From: a virus
Length of the DNA stretch: 20,677 nucleotides
Reading direction: 5' to 3' (one strand)
IMG/VR virus record: IMGVR_UViG_3300030060_003948
Location: 33,189 to 53,865 of that record
Shown here: positions 1 to 4,649 of the stretch, piece by piece
Position numbering within the stretch: the stretch's first letter is position 1
How the letters are laid out: every line of letters starts with the position of its first letter
Notes under the pieces: generated by a model
Told to the model about the DNA's origin: nothing
The model's database searches: none
What the model saw: only the letters and a program-made list of their open reading frames with translations
Position numbers and translations under genes: made by a program

Positions 1-45
1 TGTACTCCTGAAGATATATTTATTAGTTAAAAACTACTCAATGTT

Positions 46-86
46 CTGTTGTACTACTGTTGTAAACAAATGTTAAGACTGTTGTA
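46..86. repeat. Three phased 8-bp direct repeats
   Basis: The octamer CTGTTGTA occurs exactly three times, at 46-53, 57-64 and 79-86. The offsets of 11 and 22 bases are one and two turns of B-DNA, which would put all copies on one face of the helix, as in operators or iterons. ACTACT at 53-58 can also pair with AGTAGT at 86-91. The repeats sit upstream of the first forward gene in a non-coding leader. A protein-binding role is inference. Confidence 0.45.
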
Positions 87-316
87 GTAGTCTAAAGTAG
101 TAACGACCACGGGAATATATATATGTAATATAGTAACGTAATGTAGAATGCTGCAACAAAAACTTTAGGAAAGACTAAATTGCCTTTTTTAGCTCAAAAT
201 ATATTTCGATGGTACCTTACCTTAGTTTTTACACCGATCTAGCCTAGAAAGGGGTGTTTTGCGTTGAAAAGTGCATTTGTAAAAAATTGCCCTAGAATCT
301 GAGTACGTGATATACA
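87..316. other. AT-rich leader with no recognisable gene
   Basis: This stretch lies between the direct repeats and the structured element before the first gene. I see only very short open frames (for example a 12-codon TTG frame near 264) and no convincing conserved protein. No confident sigma-70 promoter could be placed: TTGAAA near 264 and TAGAAT near 294 are too far apart. Early promoters would be expected here from the layout, but I cannot mark them. Confidence 0.5.
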
Positions 317-430
317 CTACCCCGACCCCGTTGAAATTCACGGTGCGCTTCGCTTACCAGGTTGAATTTCTCACGGTCCTGGGGTAGGTTCAACCTTCGG
401 TTGGCCCCTGCTCGCTTGGGCTCGTTGCCC
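317..430 (+). ncRNA. Structured leader element A, three hairpins
   Basis: A long imperfect hairpin spans 317-387. CTACCCC (317-323) pairs with GGGGTAG (381-387), GACC (324-327) with GGTC (375-378), GAAATTCA (333-340) with TGAATTTC (363-370), and the tip is GGT/ACC plus GCG/CGC around 342-358. Two small hairpins follow: CAACC/GGTTG (391-403) and GGGC/GCCC (418-430). GGTTGAA (360-366) could instead pair with TTCAACC (389-395), so two conformations are possible. The element is visibly GC-richer than its surroundings and ends about 40 bases before the first start codon. It could be a leader RNA or a structured DNA site; no known family was recognised. Confidence 0.45.
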
Positions 431-468
431 TAATTAATAAACAATAATAAACATAAAGGAAATTAATT

Positions 469-864
469 ATGTCAAGTTCAAAGAATAATAAATACTGTGA
501 TTTATATAACTATGCAAATGAAAAGCAACAACATAAAGATAAAGTTATCAAAGATAATGCTATTGTAGAAGAATGGGTTAATACCAAAGTAAATGGTAAA
601 CAACAATATAGAAATAGCATAATCATTAACTTTATTGCTGAAGAGGGTAAAGCAATACCTGAAATACTCTCTGTTGATATGCTTAAAGCAATGCAATCTG
701 AACACGATAAACTAATCGTTGAAGAAGGTGTTGCATATAGGAAATCTTATCAGTTCCCTGAACCTATGGAACAAGTTGATGAAGATGAAACTACTACTGT
801 TACTATTGGTGCCAAGTATACGCCAATACGTAAAGGCTTTCGTAGTAATCTATCATTTGGGTAG
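469..864 (+). CDS. Hypothetical protein, 131 aa
   Basis: First forward gene after the structured leader, starting at ATG with AAAGGA a short distance upstream. The product is hydrophilic and lysine/glutamate-rich, has an acidic stretch VDEDETTT near residue 105, and lacks a signal peptide or membrane segment. The middle reads like a small alpha/beta protein. I recognise no family. It is followed within 20 bases by a strong hairpin terminator, so it probably forms its own transcript. That arrangement fits an early-expressed phage protein, for example one acting on the host, but this is guesswork from position. Confidence 0.75.
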   Translation: MSSSKNNKYCDLYNYANEKQQHKDKVIKDNAIVEEWVNTKVNGKQQYRNSIIINFIAEEGKAIPEILSVDMLKAMQSEHDKLIVEEGVAYRKSYQFPEPMEQVDEDETTTVTIGAKYTPIRKGFRSNLSFG

Positions 865-884
865 TATCAACCTAAAGGTTGTAG

Positions 885-912
885 AAAGGGTAGACATCTG
901 TCTATCCTTTTT
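885..912 (+). terminator. Rho-independent terminator
   Basis: AAAGGGTAGACA (885-896) pairs with TGTCTATCCTTT (899-910) with a single G-U pair; the real loop is about four bases. A T-run at 908-912 completes the stem. It lies 21 bases after the stop of the 131-aa gene. A small CAACC/GGTTG hairpin at 869-881 precedes it. Confidence 0.75.
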
Positions 913-987
913 AAACCCACGACAATAGAGCGTTAAGTAAGTCTTTTAGTATACATAAAACAATAATCAATAACTACGGGGGACTAT

Positions 988-1140
988 ATGAATATAGTTA
1001 AAAGTCTCGGTTCAACTGAGCAATTCAACCATTATTTAAAGCAAGACGGCACAATATTATCAGTGCAAAGAACTAAAGAATTAACAATACCACAATCGCT
1101 ATCAGTGGCTATTAAATTGGCAAAGGAGGTAAACAAATGA
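988..1140 (+). CDS. Small hypothetical protein, 50 aa
   Basis: ATG at 988 follows a weak GGGGGA ribosome site, and the frame encodes a 50-residue protein beginning MNIVKSLGSTEQF. Its 3' end holds the AAAGGAGG site of the next gene, and its TGA overlaps the next ATG (ATGA at 1137-1140), the classic arrangement for translational coupling. The C-terminal half (SLSVAIKLAKEVNK) looks like an amphipathic helix. No family recognised. It is the first gene after the terminator at 885-912, so a promoter is expected between 913 and 987, but I could not define one. Confidence 0.65.
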   Translation: MNIVKSLGSTEQFNHYLKQDGTILSVQRTKELTIPQSLSVAIKLAKEVNK

Positions 1141-1364
1141 AGATGAAAGGTTTAGTCAAATTATTTACATTTTTATCTTGTTTAGGCTTTTGGTATTTAA
1201 TATTACCTACCTCATATCTTACCTTTATACTTTGGACAATATTATACATTGTAGTTGGAATACCACTGTATTTAACAGCATTCTACTTACAAGTAATAAT
1301 AGTAAGGACTTTACGCAAAAAGTCTAAATTCTGTCGAAAGCTTATCATCAATCCTCGATACTAG
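1137..1364 (+). CDS. Small membrane protein, 75 aa, two TM segments
   Basis: It overlaps the preceding gene by ATGA and uses the AAAGGAGG site inside it. Residues about 8-32 and 34-56 are strongly hydrophobic (aromatic and Ile/Leu-rich), separated by a short turn, and the C-terminus is basic (RTLRKKSKFCRK). Two transmembrane helices with a cytoplasmic basic tail are likely. No family is recognised. Small early phage membrane proteins often act in superinfection exclusion or host takeover, but nothing in the sequence shows which. Confidence 0.7.
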   Translation: MKMKGLVKLFTFLSCLGFWYLILPTSYLTFILWTILYIVVGIPLYLTAFYLQVIIVRTLRKKSKFCRKLIINPRY

Positions 1365-1452
1365 TGATCCAGACAATAGCCTGTGTCTTAAAACGTGCTA
1401 GCCCTGAGTAAGGCTTAAAACTGCTCAAAATTTCTAAATATTATAAAACTAG
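1361..1452 (+). ncRNA. Structured intergenic element B, possible pseudoknot
   Basis: CTAGT (1361-1365) can pair with ACTAG (1448-1452), which includes the first two bases of the next gene's AGGAGG site. Inside, AGACA (1371-1375) pairs with TGTCT (1384-1388), and AGCC (1400-1403) with GGCT (1412-1415). The loop TGAG (1405-1408) can pair with CTCA (1424-1427), an H-type pseudoknot. Occlusion of the ribosome site is possible, so a cis-regulatory role is plausible but unproven. The outer stem is only 5 bp. Confidence 0.35.
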
Positions 1453-1462
1453 GAGGTCAATA

Positions 1463-1759
1463 GTGGGTAAAATGAAAAGTCTTTTAATGGACTATCAAGA
1501 TTATCAAGGCTATCCAATAGAGATAGACGAAGCAGCATTGTATGATTATCAACAGCAATGCCATGAAGAAGAATTAATGAGACAAGGTGTTATATCAGTC
1601 CCATTAGAGCCAGGAATAGAAGAAGAATCTTATCAACTTTACATGGAGGGTAAGTTATGTGGAGAACAAACAAATACTGCCCTTACAAGTTCAGATACGA
1701 ACTCGAAAGATGGGCAAACAATCGTTGGCCTAAGAAAAAGGCGAAACATGCGAAAATGA
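1463..1759 (+). CDS. Hypothetical protein, 98 aa, GTG start
   Basis: GTG at 1463 sits six bases after AGGAGG (1451-1456); the in-frame ATG at 1472 is a worse fit. The first 64 residues are acidic and tyrosine/glutamine-rich (DYQDYQGYP, DYQQQCHEEEL) and look like real protein. The last third overlaps the next gene in another frame and has a low-complexity, shadow-like composition ending in RLRKRR-type basic residues. No family recognised. Translation would still run to 1759, producing a 103-base overlap with the following gene. Confidence 0.65.
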   Translation: MGKMKSLLMDYQDYQGYPIEIDEAALYDYQQQCHEEELMRQGVISVPLEPGIEEESYQLYMEGKLCGEQTNTALTSSDTNSKDGQTIVGLRKRRNMRK

Positions 1760-1797
1760 GTCGCAAACAGTTATATGCAATCTGGTATAGTCAATAA
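1657..1797 (+). CDS. Small basic protein, 46 aa, overlapping gene
   Basis: ATG at 1657 follows GGAGGG (1645-1650). The frame gives a 46-residue, tryptophan/tyrosine- and lysine-rich protein that ends MSRKQLYAIWYSQ. This C-terminal Q-L-Y-A-I pattern occurs, from memory, in small proteins of marine phages, and it convinces me that this frame is the selected one in the overlap with the 98-aa gene. Charge is strongly positive, so nucleic-acid binding is possible. Function unknown. Confidence 0.65.
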   Translation: MWRTNKYCPYKFRYELERWANNRWPKKKAKHAKMSRKQLYAIWYSQ

Positions 1798-1823
1798 TGG
1801 CTATACTATAAACTGGAGGGTAG

Positions 1824-1991
1824 ATGAAATTAAATAATCGGCAACAAATAGCACTATCAAAAGTTATCAATTATTTATACACAGAAGAGGAAAAGCATTT
1901 TGAAGAATCAAATAGACCAATGAAACACATATTTAAAGAAGTAACAGTATTAAATCAAGCATTAAAAAATAAGAGTGTTATCTCTTACTAG
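1824..1991 (+). CDS. Small hypothetical protein, 55 aa
   Basis: ATG at 1824 follows GGAGGG (1815-1820) and encodes 55 residues starting MKLNNRQQIALSKV. Composition suggests two helices (LNNRQQIALSKVINYLYTEEEKHF and KHIFKEVTVLNQALKNK). The stop codon TAG at 1989-1991 is the first part of the closing stem of structured element C, so ribosomes finishing this gene would disturb that fold. No family recognised. Confidence 0.65.
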   Translation: MKLNNRQQIALSKVINYLYTEEEKHFEESNRPMKHIFKEVTVLNQALKNKSVISY

Positions 1992-2087
1992 TCGCTAATA
2001 TAAGGCAACCACTCAAGGTTTGCCGACCAATCGGGTTTACCCCCGTATACCCAGGGCTTATAACTTTTTAGCGACGGTTATAGGCCC
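1991..2087 (+). ncRNA. Structured element C with predicted pseudoknot
   Basis: Four helices can be drawn. GTCGCTAA (1991-1998) pairs with TTAGCGAC (2068-2075). GGCAACC (2004-2010) pairs with GG-T-TTGCC (2017-2024) with one bulged T. CGGG (2032-2035) pairs with CCCG (2042-2045). GGGCTTATAAC (2054-2064) pairs with GTTATAGGCCC (2077-2087), 11 bp with one G-U. The 3' strand of the first helix lies in the loop of the last, which makes a pseudoknot. Compact helices with a perfect 8-bp pseudoknot are typical of riboswitches, small ribozymes or functional phage RNAs. I could not match it to a known class. Confidence 0.55.
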
Positions 2088-2094
2088 AAACATT

Positions 2095-2177
2095 TAATAG
2101 AGAGGATATTGAAAGGCGAGAAAGATACCGTCCTAGGTGCGAGAGTATACACTAACGAGGGTCAAGCCTCTCTATTA
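2095..2177 (+). ncRNA. Structured element D with 11-bp closing stem
   Basis: TAATAGAGAGG (2095-2105) is perfectly complementary to CCTCTCTATTA (2167-2177), enclosing 61 bases. The interior carries two similar segments, GCGAGAAAGATAC (2116-2128) and GCGAGAGTATAC (2139-2150). The element follows element C by only eight bases and precedes the small membrane-protein gene at 2220. A longer TTG-initiated frame for that gene would run through it, but the perfect stem and the strong ribosome site at 2207 favour RNA here. Confidence 0.5.
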
Positions 2178-2219
2178 CTATTAACTACATATATAAATAT
2201 CATAATAAAGGAGAAAACA

Positions 2220-2318
2220 ATGGATTTTTTTATGAATTTACCTAAAAATGTTGTATGGATACTGTTATTCTTAATGGGAGCAGTATTTTGGTATTTTATA
2301 GTTAAATATTTATTCTAG
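2220..2318 (+). CDS. Single-pass membrane microprotein, 32 aa
   Basis: ATG at 2220 lies six bases after AAAGGAG (2207-2213). The 32-residue product (start MDFFMNLPK) is one hydrophobic helix from about residue 10 to 32, rich in Val/Ile/Leu/Phe/Trp, with almost no soluble part. An in-frame TTG at 2109 would add 37 residues but has a poor ribosome site and lies in element D, so I prefer 2220. The stop overlaps the AGGAGG site of the radical SAM gene. Function unknown. Confidence 0.65.
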   Translation: MDFFMNLPKNVVWILLFLMGAVFWYFIVKYLF

Positions 2319-2332
2319 GAGGTAGATATGAA

Positions 2333-3193
2333 GTGAAATACGTAACACGTAAAGCAAAAATAATCAGAGAATCGGGTAGATCATCTGATTTTATTACACC
2401 ATCATTTGGTTTTGGCTGTGTATACAGATGTAATTACTGTTATATGCGTAGACATGTAAGTAGAGGGCTAACAATAGCCAAGAATACACAAGAACTAATA
2501 GATGTTATAGATAACCATGTAAAATCATTACAATGGCCTAAAGCCCCTAATCAGACTCATACAAATTTTTATACTTATGACTTTAGTTGTAACGAAGACT
2601 ATGTAAGGCACATAGAGTTTCATGATTGGCAACTACTATTTAATTATTTTAAAAATAGTGACAGAGCCTTTGGCACTGCAGCAACTAAATATGTTAACAG
2701 ACATTTATTAACATTTAATCCTAATAGAAAAATACGTATAAGATTTAGTCTAATGCCTCAACATTTATCAGACAAGTTAGAGCCTGGTACTAGCAAAATA
2801 ATAGAAAGAATAAAAGCAATAAACGAGTTCTACGATGCAGGCTATGATGTTCATATTAATTATAGTCCCGTAATCGTATATGATAACTGGCTCAACGACT
2901 ATCAAGATCTGTTTAGACTTGTTAGTGAAAATGTTAGAAACGACATTAAAAAAGACGTTCTAGCAGAATGTATCTTCTTAACGCACAATGCGAGTATGCA
3001 TGAACAGAATGTATCAAAGAATACGAGGGGTGAAGAGTATTTGTGGACTCCCCATAATCAGGAGGAAAAAGTGTCACAGTATGGTGGACACAATATACGA
3101 TACAACTGGTTTTACAAGAAGAAATACATAGAGCAGTTTAAATACATGCATACTAATGGTGTACCTTGGAATAAAATAAGGTATATCTTTTAA
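2333..3193 (+). CDS. Radical SAM protein, spore photoproduct lyase-like
   Basis: A 286-aa protein with C29-x3-C33-x2-C36 in the context TPSFGFGCVYRCNYCYMRRH, the radical S-adenosylmethionine 4Fe-4S motif. The surrounding TPS-G-C and CYMRRH pattern and the downstream TYDFSCNEDY segment resemble the spore photoproduct lyase family seen in phages. The family founder repairs spore thymine dimers; the substrate here is unknown, with DNA photolesion repair a reasonable inference. GTG at 2333 is used because the ATG at 2328 reads ATG-AAG-TGA and stops after two codons. The AGGAGG at 2317-2322 is 10 bases before GTG. Confidence 0.75.
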   Translation: MKYVTRKAKIIRESGRSSDFITPSFGFGCVYRCNYCYMRRHVSRGLTIAKNTQELIDVIDNHVKSLQWPKAPNQTHTNFYTYDFSCNEDYVRHIEFHDWQLLFNYFKNSDRAFGTAATKYVNRHLLTFNPNRKIRIRFSLMPQHLSDKLEPGTSKIIERIKAINEFYDAGYDVHINYSPVIVYDNWLNDYQDLFRLVSENVRNDIKKDVLAECIFLTHNASMHEQNVSKNTRGEEYLWTPHNQEEKVSQYGGHNIRYNWFYKKKYIEQFKYMHTNGVPWNKIRYIF

Positions 3194-3338
3194 TGCAGCC
3201 CAGTGAGTCTCTCGTCAGTATGAAACAGGACTACCGAGCATGGGCTTAAATCTGGCTGGCATACCTAACAGAGAGGCGGATAGAAGCACTGCAGTGGCGT
3301 CTGATAGACTAACTATCTATGTCAAACTAAAGTATGCC
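3194..3338 (+). ncRNA. Structured element E with competing pairings
   Basis: GTCTCTC (3207-3213) pairs with GAGAGGC (3271-3277; one G-U). Within it, GTATG (3218-3222) can pair with CATAC (3260-3264). GGCATAC (3258-3264) is also perfectly complementary to GTATGCC (3332-3338), so the same bases have two exclusive partners. GATAG/CTATC (3303-3317) forms a further hairpin. Upstream TGCAG (3194-3198) can pair with CTGCA (3289-3293). The element fills the gap between the radical SAM gene and the 65-aa gene and ends just before its ribosome site, so a switch-like leader is possible. Confidence 0.4.
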
Positions 3339-3365
3339 AAAAATTAAAGATAAGGAGGAAAGATA

Positions 3366-3563
3366 ATGGTTCAAGGTGATAATGTTTTTTATTATATGAA
3401 AAATGTCAAGTTAGTTCCAGACACATATGGTATGACAATAGAAATCAAAATGTTAAGTGCCCATAAGGGTGACGGTACATTTATTAAAAACCTAAAAATA
3501 GACGAAGACGCCTTAAATATTATAAAAAATGGCGTAATAGTTTACAATCAAAAGGAGGAATAA
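3366..3563 (+). CDS. Hypothetical protein, 65 aa
   Basis: ATG at 3366 follows a strong AAGGAGG site. The 65 residues alternate hydrophobic and polar positions (NVFYYMKNVKLVPD, MTIEIKMLSA), suggesting a small beta-rich fold. No family recognised. The gene ends only two bases before the next start, with that gene's AAAGGAGG site inside its 3' end, so the two are co-transcribed and probably co-translated. Confidence 0.7.
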   Translation: MVQGDNVFYYMKNVKLVPDTYGMTIEIKMLSAHKGDGTFIKNLKIDEDALNIIKNGVIVYNQKEE

Positions 3564-3565
3564 GC

Positions 3566-4264
3566 ATGCCTAACTGGTGTTACAACGAAATGACAATATC
3601 TGCAGAAGGTGAAGATGCAGAAAAACAATTAGAAGAGTTTAAAGAAATTAGCATAAAAGTAGAAGAAAAAGAGAATGACAATGGAGCTAAATACACTGAA
3701 GAAAACTTAACATTTCAAGGTGTAGTCCCAAGACCATTATCTTTAAATATTACATCTGGCAGTTCTGTTAGTGATGCTATATCATACCTGAAACATTTAG
3801 ACGGAAATAGTGATGAAATTAAAGGCATGTTTAATAGAACTTGGATGACTGAAGGCCCTGACAAACTATTTGACAAAGAATCATCTGAAAGCGATAAAAT
3901 TAAAGCAATCGCAAAATGGTTAGAGGATAGTTTAGAAGTAAATGATTTAACTGAAGCTAGAGTTGCCATAGAAAATGTTAAAAAGCATGGACATACAGAC
4001 TGGTATTGGTGGTCAGTAGAGAATTGGGGAACAAAATGGGATGCAGTAACAACTAACTATGATTACGATCATCAATGGTTGCAAGTATGTTTTGACACTG
4101 CATGGTCACCCCCAGAACCATGGATACAAGAAGTGTCAAAGAAATTTCCTTTACTGGAAATAACAGTAAGAGTAACAGAAGAAAGTGATGCATATATGGG
4201 TTATATTTGTGCAATTAACGGCGAAATCAATTGCAGTTTTGCAGAACCACATATGCCTAATTAA
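3566..4264 (+). CDS. DUF1281/Api92-like ferredoxin-fold protein
   Basis: A 232-aa protein with the hallmarks of the YubB/DUF1281/Api92-like family: MPNWCYN at the N-terminus, FQGVVPRP near residue 50, a central helical insert, then WGTKWDA (about 150-156) and a FDTAWSPPEPW motif (about 172-182). Members occur on phages and plasmids; the C-terminal domain is described as ferredoxin-like and the molecular role is unknown. It lies directly upstream of the ubiquitin-like modifier gene, 21 bases apart, on the same strand. Whether it belongs to that system or is just a neighbour cannot be told. Confidence 0.75.
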   Translation: MPNWCYNEMTISAEGEDAEKQLEEFKEISIKVEEKENDNGAKYTEENLTFQGVVPRPLSLNITSGSSVSDAISYLKHLDGNSDEIKGMFNRTWMTEGPDKLFDKESSESDKIKAIAKWLEDSLEVNDLTEARVAIENVKKHGHTDWYWWSVENWGTKWDAVTTNYDYDHQWLQVCFDTAWSPPEPWIQEVSKKFPLLEITVRVTEESDAYMGYICAINGEINCSFAEPHMPN

Positions 4265-4285
4265 AACTAAAGAAAAGGAGGCTAT

Positions 4286-4525
4286 ATGCCAACAGCTCAA
4301 GGAGTAAACGTAGAAGTATCATCATACACAAGAGGTGGAACATTTGAATCTGGTAGTTTTGTAAAATTAGCAGATGTTCTTAGAGAATATGCAGTAGACC
4401 AAGGTGAAGCAATTATAGAAGTAACAGGTGAAGACGGTGAAGAAAGAAAAGTCACTGCTGCAATGAACCTGCAAGAAGGTGATACTATAGTAATTATGAA
4501 AGCCAAAAACAAATCAGGTAGATAA
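4286..4525 (+). CDS. ThiS/MoaD-like ubiquitin-like modifier
   Basis: A 79-aa protein with AAAAGGAGG before its ATG. The layout matches a beta-grasp ThiS/MoaD/ubiquitin-like fold: an N-terminal strand (NVEVSSYT), a glycine-containing hairpin, a helix (KLADVLREYAV, about 27-37), a strand pair with a turn (IIEVTGEDGEERKV), and the diagnostic LQEGDTIVIM before a short tail. The tail ends K-S-G-R, not Gly-Gly; removal of the last Arg would expose Gly78. It is followed by E2-like, JAB and E1-like genes, which is the main reason to call it a conjugated modifier and not a sulfur carrier. Confidence 0.7.
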   Translation: MPTAQGVNVEVSSYTRGGTFESGSFVKLADVLREYAVDQGEAIIEVTGEDGEERKVTAAMNLQEGDTIVIMKAKNKSGR

Positions 4526-4546
4526 GTCGGCTTTTTAAAATAGAGA

Positions 4547-4629
4547 AGGGGGCAATAACTGGTCCTGTAAGTCGAAGAGCCTCATGGGCAAGTCCCGTGG
4601 ACGAACGCAAAGGAATATGTGAGCCCCCT
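4547..4629 (+). ncRNA. Structured element F inside the ubiquitin-like cassette
   Basis: AGGGGGC (4547-4553) pairs perfectly with GCCCCCT (4623-4629). Inside, CATGGG (4583-4588) pairs with CCCGTG (4594-4599; one G-U) over a 5-base loop, and GTC (4571-4573) can pair with GAC (4600-4602). The 3' side contains AACGCAAAGGAA (4604-4615), nearly identical to AACGCAAGGGAA in element H. It lies between the modifier and E2-like genes, just before the AAGGAGG site of the latter. It could tune their relative expression. No known class matched. Confidence 0.45.
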
Positions 4630-4649
4630 ACTCACAACAAGGAGGTTCT

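Noticed and set aside
719-928. 69-aa forward ORF inside the first gene
   Set aside because: Out-of-frame shadow of the 131-aa gene with leucine/lysine-biased composition; it also runs through the terminator hairpin.
2109-2219. N-terminal 37-residue extension of the membrane microprotein (TTG start)
   Set aside because: Poor ribosome site, overlaps the perfect 11-bp stem of element D, and a strong AAAGGAG lies before ATG 2220.
3194-3250. 18-codon ORF starting at the stop of the radical SAM gene
   Set aside because: No ribosome site, very short, and the bases are better explained by pairing in element E.
3194-3338. Hammerhead, twister or group I ribozyme in element E
   Set aside because: No CTGANGA...GAAA core, no twister signature, and too short with no recognisable group I P3/P7 core.
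3715-4512. Reverse-strand ORFs opposite the Api92-like and Ubl genes
   Set aside because: Shadows with serine/leucine-rich composition and no ribosome sites.
4501-4540. Rho-independent terminator after the modifier gene (AAAGCC...GGCTTTTT)
   Set aside because: The loop would be about 24 bases and the stem only 6 bp; too weak to call, although partial termination cannot be excluded.
4547-4629. tRNA-like or c-di-GMP riboswitch in element F
   Set aside because: No TTCRA T-arm, no D-arm pattern, and the ACGCAAAG stretch lacks the rest of the GEMM consensus.
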